A DNA stretch of 39,649 nucleotides from Fibrobacter sp. (GCA_017642335.1 JAGCPF010000066.1:1-39649), one strand, 5' to 3'. Counted from the first letter of the stretch, positions 23,557 through 32,449 are shown. Notes: generated by a model not told the origin, from the letters alone. Numbers and translations are program-made.

Positions 23557-25341
23557 TTACTTTGTCTTCGGCATCTGCACGGAGATATGGATGTCCTGCA
23601 GCTGCTGGAGGTCGACTTCGCTCGGGCACTGGTCCATCGGGCTCGAAGCGCTGGTGTTCTTCGGGAACGCGATGAAGTCACGGATGGATTCTTCACCTTC
23701 CATGGTAGCCACGACGCGGTCGAGACCGAAGGCGAGACCACCGTGCGGAGGAGCGCCGTACTTGAAGGCGTCGACGAAGAAGCCGAACTTTTCCTTCACC
23801 TGTTCTTCGGAGAGACCCAACAGGCGGAACACCTTCTCCTGGACTTCCGGGTTGTGAATACGGATAGAACCGCCACCGATTTCGACACCGTTCAGAACAA
23901 GGTCATAAGCTTCGGCGTTGCAATCCTTGAGGTTGCCACCGAGCATCATGTCCAGGTGTTCCGGGAGCGGGTTGGTGAACGGGTGGTGCATGGCCATGTA
24001 GCGGCCTTCGGTGTCGCTGTATTCGAACATCGGGAATTCGGTAATCCACACGAACTCGCGCTTCTTCGGATCGCGGAGACCTTTGATGCGGGCGACTTCC
24101 AAGCGGAGCTGGCCCATAGCCGTAGCAGCAACCTTTTCCGGACCGGCGATGAAGAACATCATGTCGCCGCACTTGGCGCCAACGGCATCGCGCAGTTCGT
24201 TGAGCTGTTCGGTCGTGAAGAACTTGCCGACCTGCGTTTCCACTTCGTCGTTTTCCTTGACGCGCATCCACACGAGGCCCTTGGAACCGTACTTGCCCAC
24301 GTAGGCGGTGAGTTCGTCAATCTGCTTGCGGGTGAAGTCCACGCAGCCCTTGGCGGCGATACCGCGGATCTTGCCACCGGCGGCAACGCAGTTCTTGAAC
24401 ACGCCAAATTCGGACTTGGCGCCGATTTCGGAAACGTCGTGAATCTCGAGGTCGAAGCGGAGGTCCGGCTTGTCGGAACCGTACTTGAGCATGGCTTCGT
24501 GCCACTTCATGCGGCGGATCTTCTTGGGCGGTTCAAAATCCCAGACCTTGCCGAGCACTTCGGTCACGAACTTGTCGAACATCGCCATCACGTCGTCCTG
24601 GTCCACGAAGGACATTTCGACGTCGATCTGCGTGAATTCCGGCTGACGGTCGGCGCGGAGGTCTTCGTCGCGGAAGCACTTGGCAATCTGGAAGTAGCGG
24701 TCCATGCCGGCAATCATCAAGAGCTGCTTGTACTGCTGCGGAGACTGCGGGAGGGCGTAGAACTTGCCCGGGTTCACGCGGGACGGCACCAGGTAGTCGC
24801 GGGCGCCTTCCGGAGTGGACTTGCAGAGCACCGGCGTTTCGATGTTTTCAAAACCGTTAGCGTAGAAGAAGTCGTACACGGCCTTGAGGAAGCGGCTCTT
24901 GAGCAACAGCTTCTTCTGGATCCACGGACGGCGGAGGTCCAGGTAGCGGTACTGCAGGCGCAGGTCGTCGTTTTCCTTGCACTCTTCGTTCGGGTCGTTG
25001 ATGGCGAGCGGGGAGGTGAGGGCCGCGTTCAAAATTTCAATCTGGTCGATCTTGACTTCGATTTCACCCGTGGCGAGCTTTTCGTTCGTGTTGCCCTCTT
25101 CGCGGGCGTAGACCTTGCCGGTCACCGTAATCACGTATTCGTTGCGGAGCTGTTCGGCAGTCTTCATCACGTCGGCATTGTAGTCCGGGTTGAAGACGAT
25201 CTGGGTCTTGCCATACTTGTCGCGGAGGTCCACAAAAATCACACCACCATGGTCGCGGCGGCGATCCACCCAACCGGCGAGTGTTACGGTCTGGCCAACG
25301 TCTTCTTTGCGAAGCTGGCCGCAGTTATGAGTACGTTTCAT
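23557..25341 (-). CDS. aspS: Aspartyl-tRNA synthetase
   Basis: The 594-residue product is a bacterial-type AspRS: N-terminal OB-fold anticodon-binding domain (AGWVDRRRDHGGVIFVDLRD), class II motif 2 (FRDEDLRADRQPEFTQIDVE), the bacterial GAD insertion (about 300-410), and motif 3 (GLAFGLDRVVATM) followed by the conserved DFIAFPKN segment. It charges tRNA-Asp, a gene for which lies at 6188-6263. I chose ATG 25341 (MKRTHNCGQLR) over the start 11 codons upstream because AAGGAT lies at good spacing before it and the family begins here. A TATATT box (25380-25375) lies about 35 bases upstream. Its own terminator is at 23475-23505. Confidence 0.96.
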   Translation of the reverse strand: MKRTHNCGQLRKEDVGQTVTLAGWVDRRRDHGGVIFVDLRDKYGKTQIVFNPDYNADVMKTAEQLRNEYVITVTGKVYAREEGNTNEKLATGEIEVKIDQIEILNAALTSPLAINDPNEECKENDDLRLQYRYLDLRRPWIQKKLLLKSRFLKAVYDFFYANGFENIETPVLCKSTPEGARDYLVPSRVNPGKFYALPQSPQQYKQLLMIAGMDRYFQIAKCFRDEDLRADRQPEFTQIDVEMSFVDQDDVMAMFDKFVTEVLGKVWDFEPPKKIRRMKWHEAMLKYGSDKPDLRFDLEIHDVSEIGAKSEFGVFKNCVAAGGKIRGIAAKGCVDFTRKQIDELTAYVGKYGSKGLVWMRVKENDEVETQVGKFFTTEQLNELRDAVGAKCGDMMFFIAGPEKVAATAMGQLRLEVARIKGLRDPKKREFVWITEFPMFEYSDTEGRYMAMHHPFTNPLPEHLDMMLGGNLKDCNAEAYDLVLNGVEIGGGSIRIHNPEVQEKVFRLLGLSEEQVKEKFGFFVDAFKYGAPPHGGLAFGLDRVVATMEGEESIRDFIAFPKNTSASSPMDQCPSEVDLQQLQDIHISVQMPKTK

Positions 25342-25374
25342 GTTAGTATCCTTGAAGATAATTTTTCGGGGCAA

Positions 25375-25380
25375 AATATA
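25375..25380 (-). promoter_or_regulatory. Possible -10 box of aspS
   Basis: TATATT on the minus strand, about 34 bases upstream of the aspS start. No recognisable -35 box at 16-18 bases. Listed because the same hexamer recurs at the good promoters of this window. Confidence 0.35.
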
Positions 25381-25399
25381 GAAATTAGACGAGAAATTT

Positions 25400-25575
25400 T
25401 GTGCCTTAATAAGCGCGAAGCGCCATTATTTCTCTTTCCTTTTTAGTCTGTAGGCTCGAAGAGCCGTTCTTTCGTCTAAAAAGGGGGAAGAATCCCCCTG
25501 CCTTCAGCCCCAAGAGGGTCTTCCGGCACCCCCTCGCCTAGGGGCCCCGCCCCTAAAACCCCTCCTGGTGTTGAG
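25400..25575. repeat. Hairpin-rich intergenic repeat region
   Basis: The gap between aspS and the FKBP_N-like gene holds no credible gene. It contains a hairpin GCGC-GAA-GCGC (about 25409-25419); the shared module AGTCTGTAG, GGCTC-GAA-GAGCC, GTTCTTTCGTCT (25445-25477); then a C-rich stretch on the plus strand with hairpins GGGGGA/TCCCCC (25483-25498) and AGGGGC/GCCCCT (25540-25554). Confidence 0.55.
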
Positions 25576-25619
25576 TCTACGACGGGTGTGCGGAAACGTA
25601 AAATCTTTCTCCTTGCTTT

Positions 25620-25628
25620 TGCTATATT
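25620..25628 (+). promoter_or_regulatory. Extended -10 promoter element
   Basis: TGC-TATATT, identical to the extended -10 elements at 18709 and 32416, lies 34 bases before the ATG at 25662. No clear -35 box is seen, so activity may rely on the extended -10. Confidence 0.45.
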
Positions 25629-25661
25629 TGCTCTGGACTTTTAACTTATTCGAAGGTTATT

Positions 25662-26462
25662 ATGAAAAAAAGAATTATTGCATTGTGCGTTGCCTCTCTG
25701 GCACTTTTCGCATGTGAAACGAAACAGCAGCCCCTTGAACCCAAGGTCCGTGTCGATGCCTCCACTACGGACGACCAGAAGTTCTCGTACATGCTGGGTG
25801 TTCAGTTCGGCGGGCCGAGCTTTGAAAATATCGCTATGCGGCTTGGTGAATATTTCGACGTAGATTACCTGGCGCAGGGGATTGTCGATAACGTCAAGGC
25901 CCAAAAAGATACGAGTTTCAAGGTGCAGATACCTGCTGATTCGATGAGGTCCCTGGACTCCCGTTTTGCCGAGGTCTCCGCCAAGCGTACCGATTTGGCT
26001 CGTCCGGACAGTGCGACGGAAATGTCTTTCAATGGGGATTACTCGAAGCTCCGTGCATATGTGGATTCTGTCATGAAGACTTTGCCGATCAAGCGCCCGG
26101 CTGTTGTCACGTACGGCGAGGTCAAGCTGAGCGAAAAGTCTACGGACATGCAGAAGTATTCCTATGTCATGGGTATACAGCTCCAGGTCATGTTCCACGG
26201 CGTGGAAAAGCAGTTTAACCAGGATTTCGATGGTGAATATTTCTTGCAGGGCGTCCGTGATGCGTGCATGAACATTCTCGACACTTCCTTCGCTGTGCAG
26301 ATGTCGAATGACTCTATCAAGGCCGTCAACGACCGCTACGTCGCTAAAATTCGCGAACTGATGCAGAAGCAGCGTGAAGAGCTCATGAAACAGCAGGCCG
26401 AAGCCGCCGCTGCGGCCCAGGATTCCGCAAATGCTTCCAAGGACACTGTCGCCAAGAAGTAA
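25662..26462 (+). CDS. Lipoprotein with two FKBP_N-like domains and no PPIase domain
   Basis: The 266-residue product has a lipoprotein signal (MKKRIIALCVASLALFAC). Two related segments follow: QKFSYMLGVQFG with YFDVDYLAQGIVDN (about 39-80), and QKYSYVMGIQLQ with FDGEYFLQGVRDA (about 165-205). Both match the N-terminal dimerisation domain of FKBP-type peptidyl-prolyl isomerases (Mip/FkpA style), where K-x-SY-x2-G starts the domain. The FKBP catalytic domain that normally follows is absent: the protein ends in a charged helix and an Ala-rich tail (MKQQAEAAAAAQDSANASK). It could act as a periplasmic chaperone or dimerisation scaffold; that is inference. It has its own promoter element and a hairpin downstream. 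Confidence 0.8.
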   Translation: MKKRIIALCVASLALFACETKQQPLEPKVRVDASTTDDQKFSYMLGVQFGGPSFENIAMRLGEYFDVDYLAQGIVDNVKAQKDTSFKVQIPADSMRSLDSRFAEVSAKRTDLARPDSATEMSFNGDYSKLRAYVDSVMKTLPIKRPAVVTYGEVKLSEKSTDMQKYSYVMGIQLQVMFHGVEKQFNQDFDGEYFLQGVRDACMNILDTSFAVQMSNDSIKAVNDRYVAKIRELMQKQREELMKQQAEAAAAAQDSANASKDTVAKK

Positions 26463-26485
26463 TCCTGAATAATCGGGAATGAAAG

Positions 26486-26513
26486 AAAGGGCGGTGCCGA
26501 GCACCGTCCTTTA
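26486..26513 (+). terminator. Hairpin after the FKBP_N-like gene, probable terminator
   Basis: Stem AAAGGGCGGTGC / GCACCGTCCTTT (loop CGA, one G-U pair) directly after the stop. The T-run is short (TTTA), so termination strength is uncertain. Confidence 0.65.
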
Positions 26514-26567
26514 CAATACCCACTCATATATTTAAATTTTTCGCAAATAGTTTTTGTGCCCCGAAAA

Positions 26568-26722
26568 GCCCGATTTGGCGTATGCCCGGTCGGAGAGAAT
26601 CCGGTGAAAAACCGGAGCGGTCCCGCCGCTGTAAGGGAGGACGAAACCGGCAGAATTTCGAAACCAGTGTGCTTGCATGCGAAGGAGCCGGCGTAGGACG
26701 ATCCCCGAGCCAGAAGAACTGC
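26568..26722 (+). promoter_or_regulatory. Cobalamin riboswitch
   Basis: The leader of the TonB receptor carries the core of the adenosylcobalamin-type aptamer: GAGAATCCGGTGAAAAACC, then a CCGGAGCGG...CCGCTGTAA segment (about 26612-26634), and the B12 box GCCAGAAGA (about 26709-26717). The receptor's Shine-Dalgarno (GAGG, 26737) lies only about 15 bases beyond, and no terminator hairpin separates them, so control is more likely at translation initiation than by termination. A TATATT sequence at 26527 could be the -10 box. Confidence 0.92.
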
Positions 26723-26744
26723 AAAAACGTTTTTTTGAGGTTTG

Positions 26745-28805
26745 ATGCGACAGACGTCATTCTTTAAGGCTGCATGTGTAGCGGCTTTTTGGTGCTGTGC
26801 CGTTGTCCAGGCGGGCGGTACCGCTGTTTCTCCTTCGGAAGGCTCTCCGGAGGATGTGTCTATCGTTTCTGCAAATGAGCCGGTTCAGGATTTGGGCTCT
26901 TCGGATGTGGTGAGCGCCACCGGTTATCTACCCGCACAAGATGTAAGCTATACCGAAATCAATTCGTCGGCCTGGGAGGGCAAGTCGCTGACGGCGGCAG
27001 ACCTCCTTTCGACGCTTCCCGGAGTTCAGGCGTACAAGCAGGGCGGGTTAGGAAGCTTCCAATCGGTATCCATTCGCGGGATTGCGGCGCGGAATATCTT
27101 GATTTGCGTGGACGGGGTCCCGCTGAACGATGCGAGCGGCGGCGCGGTGAACCTGGCATCTATCGACCTCAACCAGATGGAAAAAGTCGAGGTGTACAAG
27201 GGGAATGTCCCCGCGAAGTTCGGTGTGACGGGCCTTGGTGGTGCGGTCAATTTCGTGACGAAGAACGCCGTGAAGAAGGGCGGCCGCGTCTTGCTTGCCT
27301 ACGGGAGCCACAACACGTGGGAGGGCGCTTTCCAGGTGAGCGCACCGGTGACCGACAGCATCATGTTCGCCTCTTCGTTTGCGACCAGGCATTCCGACAA
27401 CGACTACGAGTATACGAACCGCAACGGGACGCAGTACAACAAAGACGACGACCATACGGCGACCCGCCAGAATGCAGAATATACGGATGTGTCGGGAAAT
27501 GTGCAGTTTCGCATGCTGCATGGCAACGGGTACTTTTCGACGTTGTCCGTGACCGCTTCGAGATACGATGGCGGGAACCCCGGCAAGGAAGAACAGCAGA
27601 CCGTGGTGGCCGATTTCGTGGGCGAGTCGGCGTTCATCCGCTATGACCTTGAATCGGTTGGTTATTTCGATAATGCGCTGTTCCTTTACGGTGGCCTTTC
27701 TTTCCGCTTCGACAAGAACATATCCAGTTCCTATTACCCGTTGGACCACCTGGGCTATTCGATCAACGAATATCTGGAATACGGTGCGGCAATCTACAAG
27801 GTTTCGCCTGAAGTTTCTGCCGAGTGGACCTTGTGGGAACGCCTGAAGGGTTTTGCTCGTGTGGCCGCGGAATGGGATCGCGCCGAGGAGCGTGGAGTTT
27901 CCAAGGACTGGGCGCTCGACCGATTGAACCTGATGGGGTCTGGAGATTTGTATTACCAGATTTTTAGATATGGAGGTCTCGGTGGCGAAGGCTCGGTACT
28001 CTTCTTGAAAGACCGTCTTGACGGGGGAAACTTTGTCTTGCCTTCGGGCGGCCGGGTTCTGGAAGATGCGGAAGAACGCGATGTGACCTTCTCCGGGCGG
28101 GCCTATGCGCGTTTTGGCAATTCCGAGATTCCGGTGACGGGGGAGGTCTCGCTGGGGCGTTTTTACCAACAGCCTGCCCTGATGGAACTTTATGGGACTT
28201 TCCCCGGAGCAATGTCGAATCCCAACCTCAAACGAGAAAAGGCTACCAAGTTCGAAGCTTCAGGATTGTTCAAAGTGCCGGGGAAGCACACGTCCCTGAG
28301 GGCCGCTTACTTTGAATCGCATGTCGAGGATGGTATCTGCTGGCTTATTGTCTTGGAACACCTGCGCGCTGAAAATGTCGCGCGCTCGCGTGTGCGTGGC
28401 GCGGAATTTGAGCTCATGAGCACTCCGGCAAGTTTCTTGGATGTCGTGTTGCGCGCGACGTTCCAGAAGACGGAGGACCGTTCGAAATCGTCGGCCTATA
28501 ACGGTAACGTTTTACCTGGGGAACCGGCCCGCAGCTACTTTGCCGAGGCAACGCTCCACTTGCCGTTGCATCTTGACTTGATGTGGGCTTCTGAATGGCG
28601 CAGCGTCATCTACAGCGACCGAGCAAACCGTATGAATCAGCCCGCTGTCGCCAACCACCGCGCCGTTCTTTCATACCAACCATTTGAAAAAACACGTTTC
28701 GCTTTTTCCGTGGATAACATAACCGACGAGAAGTACCGTAATTTTTATACCCCTTTCCCCATGCCGGGACGGGAATACAAGTTCACCATAATACAGGGGT
28801 TCTAG
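26745..28805 (+). CDS. btuB: TonB-dependent outer-membrane receptor, probable cobalamin transporter
   Basis: The 686-residue product has a signal peptide (MRQTSFFKAACVAAFWCCAVVQA), a possible TonB box near DVVSATGY, the plug domain (LLSTLPGVQAYKQGGLG, VSIRGIAARNILICVDGVPL, VYKGNVPAKFGVTGLGGAVNFVTK) and a 22-strand-type barrel ending NITDEKYRNFYTPFPMPGRE...IIQGF, a classical receptor C-terminus. Because a cobalamin riboswitch immediately precedes it, I infer corrinoid import. ATG 26745 follows an in-frame TTG and has GAGG five bases upstream. A lipoprotein gene follows after 40 bases with no terminator between them. Confidence 0.9.
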   Translation: MRQTSFFKAACVAAFWCCAVVQAGGTAVSPSEGSPEDVSIVSANEPVQDLGSSDVVSATGYLPAQDVSYTEINSSAWEGKSLTAADLLSTLPGVQAYKQGGLGSFQSVSIRGIAARNILICVDGVPLNDASGGAVNLASIDLNQMEKVEVYKGNVPAKFGVTGLGGAVNFVTKNAVKKGGRVLLAYGSHNTWEGAFQVSAPVTDSIMFASSFATRHSDNDYEYTNRNGTQYNKDDDHTATRQNAEYTDVSGNVQFRMLHGNGYFSTLSVTASRYDGGNPGKEEQQTVVADFVGESAFIRYDLESVGYFDNALFLYGGLSFRFDKNISSSYYPLDHLGYSINEYLEYGAAIYKVSPEVSAEWTLWERLKGFARVAAEWDRAEERGVSKDWALDRLNLMGSGDLYYQIFRYGGLGGEGSVLFLKDRLDGGNFVLPSGGRVLEDAEERDVTFSGRAYARFGNSEIPVTGEVSLGRFYQQPALMELYGTFPGAMSNPNLKREKATKFEASGLFKVPGKHTSLRAAYFESHVEDGICWLIVLEHLRAENVARSRVRGAEFELMSTPASFLDVVLRATFQKTEDRSKSSAYNGNVLPGEPARSYFAEATLHLPLHLDLMWASEWRSVIYSDRANRMNQPAVANHRAVLSYQPFEKTRFAFSVDNITDEKYRNFYTPFPMPGREYKFTIIQGF

Positions 28806-28845
28806 CCCCCGCGCTTGATTGCGTAAAGCCAGAAAAGGAACACAC

Positions 28846-29976
28846 ATGAATAAAATCACAAAATACTCAACCTTGCTTGCCGTTGCTGGCACTGCATTCA
28901 TGATGCAGGCTTGCGGTGACGATTCCGGCTCTTCTGTCACTCCTCCGGAGCCTGTAAAGGTTTCCATTGCCGGCGTAGTTTTCGGCAGTGACTACAAAAC
29001 CGGCGAACTTCGTTGGATTGACAAGGAAGATGGCTCTATCTCCGAAAAGAGCCTTTCTTTCTACCAGGATTCCAAGGTTATTTCCAATGAGGCCGACCTC
29101 TACGTGTTGGAACGCATGACTGTCGACAACATCACGAAAATCGATCCTGATAAGTTGGAATCCGATGGCGAGGACGCCGTTGTATGGCAGGTCTCTCTGG
29201 ATGACGGCTCCAATCCGGTAGATATGGCTTTCGGAGGAAAACAGGCATGGGTCGCTTTGCAGAATGCCGACTCCCTGGTGAAAATCTCGACGGAAGACGG
29301 CAAGATAAAAAAATCCATCAAGATCGGAGAGTTTGCTTACGAGGGCGCATCGTCCCCGTACGTTGCTGACATTGAACTGGATGACGGCAACCTCTACGTG
29401 TTGATGCAGCGTTACTCGCAGGATGAAAACTATGTGGTTACTTATCCCAACAAGGGCCTGCTCGCTATCTACGACGCCTCCTCGGGTGAATTGAAGGATA
29501 CTGTCCAGCTCAAGACAAAGAATCCCTCGACACTCGCCGTGGTGGACGGCAAAGTCTACGTGGCGACCCATGGCGAATACAATGACGCTTATGGCACCGA
29601 TGCCGACAACAAGCGCGGTATCGAGAAGGTGAATGTCTCCAAGAAAAAATCCGAAATGCTGGTTTCCGGTGAAGACCTGGGTGGCGGTATTACGTTCATG
29701 GTTGTCGAGGACGGAATTGCCTATGTGAGCATTAACCTGGGATTCGACGCAAACTTTGCTGCCGTGCAGGCCTTGAAGAAGGTGGACCTTTCTTCCAAGG
29801 AAGTGAGTGAAATCGAAGGCTTTACCGACATGTCCGGTTCCATGGCCATTGAAGATGGCAAACTCTATGTGGGTGACCGCACTGCTTCTAAAGTGCTGGT
29901 TTGGAATGGCGAAAAGAAGAAGTCTCTCGATCAACCGAAGGGCGTTCTTGCTCCCTACAGCATCGCCTTGTTCTAA
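28846..29976 (+). CDS. Surface beta-propeller lipoprotein, BtuG-like candidate
   Basis: The 376-residue product has a lipoprotein signal (MNKITKYSTLLAVAGTAFMMQAC) followed by an acidic GDDSGSS stretch. The mature part is a series of blade-like repeats with YNSTxD/VDGKVYVA features: EADLYVLERMT, GKQAWVALQNADSLVKIS, DGNLYVLMQRYS, DGKVYVATHGEYN, DGIAYVSINLG, DGKLYVGDRTASKVLVW. This is a YVTN/YncE-like propeller of about seven blades. In Bacteroidetes, BtuG is a surface propeller lipoprotein that binds B12 and caps BtuB; the position here, after a riboswitch-controlled TonB receptor, suggests the same role. No sequence identity to BtuG is claimed. AAAAGGAA precedes the ATG. Confidence 0.82.
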   Translation: MNKITKYSTLLAVAGTAFMMQACGDDSGSSVTPPEPVKVSIAGVVFGSDYKTGELRWIDKEDGSISEKSLSFYQDSKVISNEADLYVLERMTVDNITKIDPDKLESDGEDAVVWQVSLDDGSNPVDMAFGGKQAWVALQNADSLVKISTEDGKIKKSIKIGEFAYEGASSPYVADIELDDGNLYVLMQRYSQDENYVVTYPNKGLLAIYDASSGELKDTVQLKTKNPSTLAVVDGKVYVATHGEYNDAYGTDADNKRGIEKVNVSKKKSEMLVSGEDLGGGITFMVVEDGIAYVSINLGFDANFAAVQALKKVDLSSKEVSEIEGFTDMSGSMAIEDGKLYVGDRTASKVLVWNGEKKKSLDQPKGVLAPYSIALF

Positions 29977-29998
29977 CTCGGTTTGTCGAAATGAAATG

Positions 29999-30025
29999 AA
30001 GCCCTGCGGATTTGCAGGGCTTTTT
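29999..30025. terminator. Terminator of the B12 uptake operon
   Basis: Stem GCCCTGC / GCAGGGC (30001-30020, loop GGATTT) followed by T5. It lies between two converging genes and may serve the minus-strand HD-GYP gene as well, though the T-run on that side is interrupted. Confidence 0.88.
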
Positions 30026-30030
30026 GCTTC

Positions 30031-32205
30031 CTATGCTTGTTTCGGCTGTTCTGGTTCTGCCGGCTTGTTCAGCTTGTTCAGAACCGTTCGCTCGTTGTAG
30101 AGCTTTTCGGAGATGTGGCAGAAGGCTTCCACGACCACGGGGTCGAAATGCTTGCCCGAACCCTCGGTGATGATGGCCATGGCCTTCTCGTAGGTGAACG
30201 GCTTCTTGTACACGCGTTCGGCTACAAGCGCGTCGAACACGTCGGCCACGGCCATGATTCTTGCGGACAGAGGAATCTCTTCGCCCTTGATTCCGGTGGG
30301 GTAGCCCGAACCGTCCCATTTCTCGTGGTGGAAGTGCGCCATTTCTATGGCCTCCTTCAGATAGTTGTCGTCCATCGTGTTGTTGGCGTTTGCCTCGATC
30401 TTCGAAAGGATCTTCATGCCTTGGGTGGTGTGGCTCTTCATGATGGCGAATTCTTCGTCGGTGAGCTTGCCCGGCTTGTTCAATATCAAGTCGGACACGG
30501 CAATCTTGCCGATATCGTGGAGCGGCGCGGAGCGCTTGAGCTTGTCCTTGTAGCTGTCGGTCAATATGTCGCTGAACTTGCCTTCCTTCTGGAGCTCGTC
30601 GGCGATGGCTTCCACGTAGAACGCGGTCTTCTTAATATGGTCGCCCGTACTCGTGTCTCTTGCTTCGACCATTTCAGCGAAGTTGATAATGATTTCGTCT
30701 TGCATTCGCGTGATGCGGTCGGCGGCGGCCTCAAGCCTGCGAATGAAGTCTAGCGAGTCTTTGCAAGTTTTGGTTAGTGCTTTGTATAGGTATTCGATTT
30801 CGTCGAAGGTGCGGATCTTCAGGGATTCGAGTTCGATAAGGCTGTCCACGCGGCCCTGTTCCAAGCTGTAGGCGAAGTGGATCGAAGCGGCGGCCATGCG
30901 GTTCACCGGATGCACGATGCCCCGGTTCACGAGCTCGAGGACGATGCTCATGATGATGATGGAGAGCCCGAAGAACATTGTCAGCAGTTTGATGAAGAAC
31001 TTCGCCTCTTCGTAGATGAGGTCGCCCATCGAGATGTCGACGCCCACGTAGGCCACCGTATTCCCGGCGGAGTTTTTCAATGGCTCGTAAGCCGTAAGCA
31101 GCCAACCGTATTCGTCAATCGTGACAATGGGCTCGACGTGCTCGCCACGGAGGAGATTCTCTCGTACGGGAGCGAAACCCTGGTTGAATGCGACTCGGTC
31201 ACCGGGCTTGTCCGGTAGCACTCCGCTCGTGTCTCTCGCTTCCAGGTCGAATACGACGACGCTGCTGTCGTTAGTAATTCTGTAGACGTAGAGGTAGAAC
31301 ACCTGCGGGAACCCGTCGCGGATACGGTACAAGTCTTTCTCGATGTCGTCGTAGCCTTGTGCGGCATGTCCCTTGGTTTCCCACTCCTCGATCCGGTCTC
31401 CGTCGATGATTGCTGCGGCGGAGGCGCCTACACCTTGCGCGATGGTCTTGTTCCTGGCGATCGTGACTTGACGATAGAGGAGGAAGCCCGTTGTGCTGGC
31501 CAGGGCTCCGAGCAGGATTTCGGCGACAATCACCATGACCACGACCTTGCGCAGCAGGGAACGCTTGATGAGGTGGTTGTTCGCCGTCTTGGAACGTTCG
31601 CCCAGATGAGGGTCAAAAAGGAATATGTGGCTGATGAGGCTCTTCAGATGGACTGGAATCTTCCGGTAAATGATGATGGAGGCGGTCAGGACAATAGTCT
31701 TGTCGATCATGTCGAGGACAAAGTCGGCTGACAGCTGGGAGAAGAATTTAGAGAATCCAAACTTGTTGTATATGGCAATGGAGAACGGCGCCGAGATGCC
31801 CTCGCCGAAGTCGTAGCCGTAGAGGAAGTAGGTGAGAATGGAACCGAGCACACCCCCCAGTATGGCGAAGGTGAGGATGGCGATGCAAATCTTTGAAATT
31901 TTCTTGAAGAACCCGTATTGCTGGAAGAGGGCGGCGGCTACGCCGATAAGGATGCTTATGATTCCGTAGTAGAGGGTTTCCCAGTTGGAAAAGCTGTCGA
32001 TGGTGTTGGAGCAGAATCCGACGATGACGGCAGGGAGCGTTCCGCCGAGCATGGCGGCTACGATTGTTCCGATGCAGTCCAGGTAAACGGGGATTTCTAG
32101 GGCAAGTGCGATTTTTGCGGGTATGATGTTCGCGAGGAGTGCTAAGACAATTAAACCAACCGCGAATAGGAATTTTTTCGATTTAGACAAAGAGAGCTGT
32201 TTCAT
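30031..32205 (-). CDS. Membrane HD-GYP cyclic-di-GMP phosphodiesterase
   Basis: The 724-residue product begins with a multi-helix membrane region (about 10-190; AMLGGTLPAVIVGFCSNT recalls ECF/LytS-like sensory membrane domains). A further helix (about 215-240) leads to an extracytoplasmic sensor domain (about 245-390, Cache-like) and another helix (about 395-420). The C-terminus is an HD-GYP domain: RDTSTGDHIKKTA, APLHDIGKIAVSD (near 562) and HHEKWDGSGYPTGIKGEEIP (near 632) hold the metal ligands and GYP motif. All catalytic residues seem intact, so hydrolysis of c-di-GMP is likely. AGAGG lies upstream of the ATG. A TATACT box at 32240-32235 could be its -10. Monocistronic; ligand unknown. 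Confidence 0.9.
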   Translation of the reverse strand: MKQLSLSKSKKFLFAVGLIVLALLANIIPAKIALALEIPVYLDCIGTIVAAMLGGTLPAVIVGFCSNTIDSFSNWETLYYGIISILIGVAAALFQQYGFFKKISKICIAILTFAILGGVLGSILTYFLYGYDFGEGISAPFSIAIYNKFGFSKFFSQLSADFVLDMIDKTIVLTASIIIYRKIPVHLKSLISHIFLFDPHLGERSKTANNHLIKRSLLRKVVVMVIVAEILLGALASTTGFLLYRQVTIARNKTIAQGVGASAAAIIDGDRIEEWETKGHAAQGYDDIEKDLYRIRDGFPQVFYLYVYRITNDSSVVVFDLEARDTSGVLPDKPGDRVAFNQGFAPVRENLLRGEHVEPIVTIDEYGWLLTAYEPLKNSAGNTVAYVGVDISMGDLIYEEAKFFIKLLTMFFGLSIIIMSIVLELVNRGIVHPVNRMAAASIHFAYSLEQGRVDSLIELESLKIRTFDEIEYLYKALTKTCKDSLDFIRRLEAAADRITRMQDEIIINFAEMVEARDTSTGDHIKKTAFYVEAIADELQKEGKFSDILTDSYKDKLKRSAPLHDIGKIAVSDLILNKPGKLTDEEFAIMKSHTTQGMKILSKIEANANNTMDDNYLKEAIEMAHFHHEKWDGSGYPTGIKGEEIPLSARIMAVADVFDALVAERVYKKPFTYEKAMAIITEGSGKHFDPVVVEAFCHISEKLYNERTVLNKLNKPAEPEQPKQA

Positions 32206-32395
32206 AACCGCCTCTAAATTTTTAAATCCTTACAAGTATAATTTATTATGAAAATAATAAGATGGTAACAAGATAGCAAAAAAAATCAAAGAAATAACTT
32301 TCCCGGAGGGGCTCCTGCAGTCCAATTTGCGTAAATAAAAGGTTACTGATTTTGGGCTTTTCCCTGGACGGCCGCCATAGATTTTATCAAAACTC

Positions 32396-32424
32396 TTGCA
32401 TTTTTGTGCACTATTTGCTATATT
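32396..32424 (+). promoter_or_regulatory. Sigma70-type promoter of the radical SAM operon
   Basis: TTGCAT (32396-32401) and TATATT (32419-32424) are 17 bases apart with an extended -10 (TGC). Transcription would start near 32431, giving a leader of about 20 bases that contains AAGGAG. The rest of the gap 32206-32395 shows only a small GGAG/CTCC hairpin. Confidence 0.75.
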
Positions 32425-32449
32425 GGTGTTCAAAGGAGCAAGTGAACGG

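Noticed and set aside
23587..25446. 619-codon open frame antisense to aspS
   Set aside because: aspS is certain, and the antisense product shows no motif, no RBS and a composition typical of shadow frames.
26582..26767. Short plus-strand frame inside the B12 leader
   Set aside because: It coincides with conserved riboswitch elements; the constraint is on RNA structure, not on protein.
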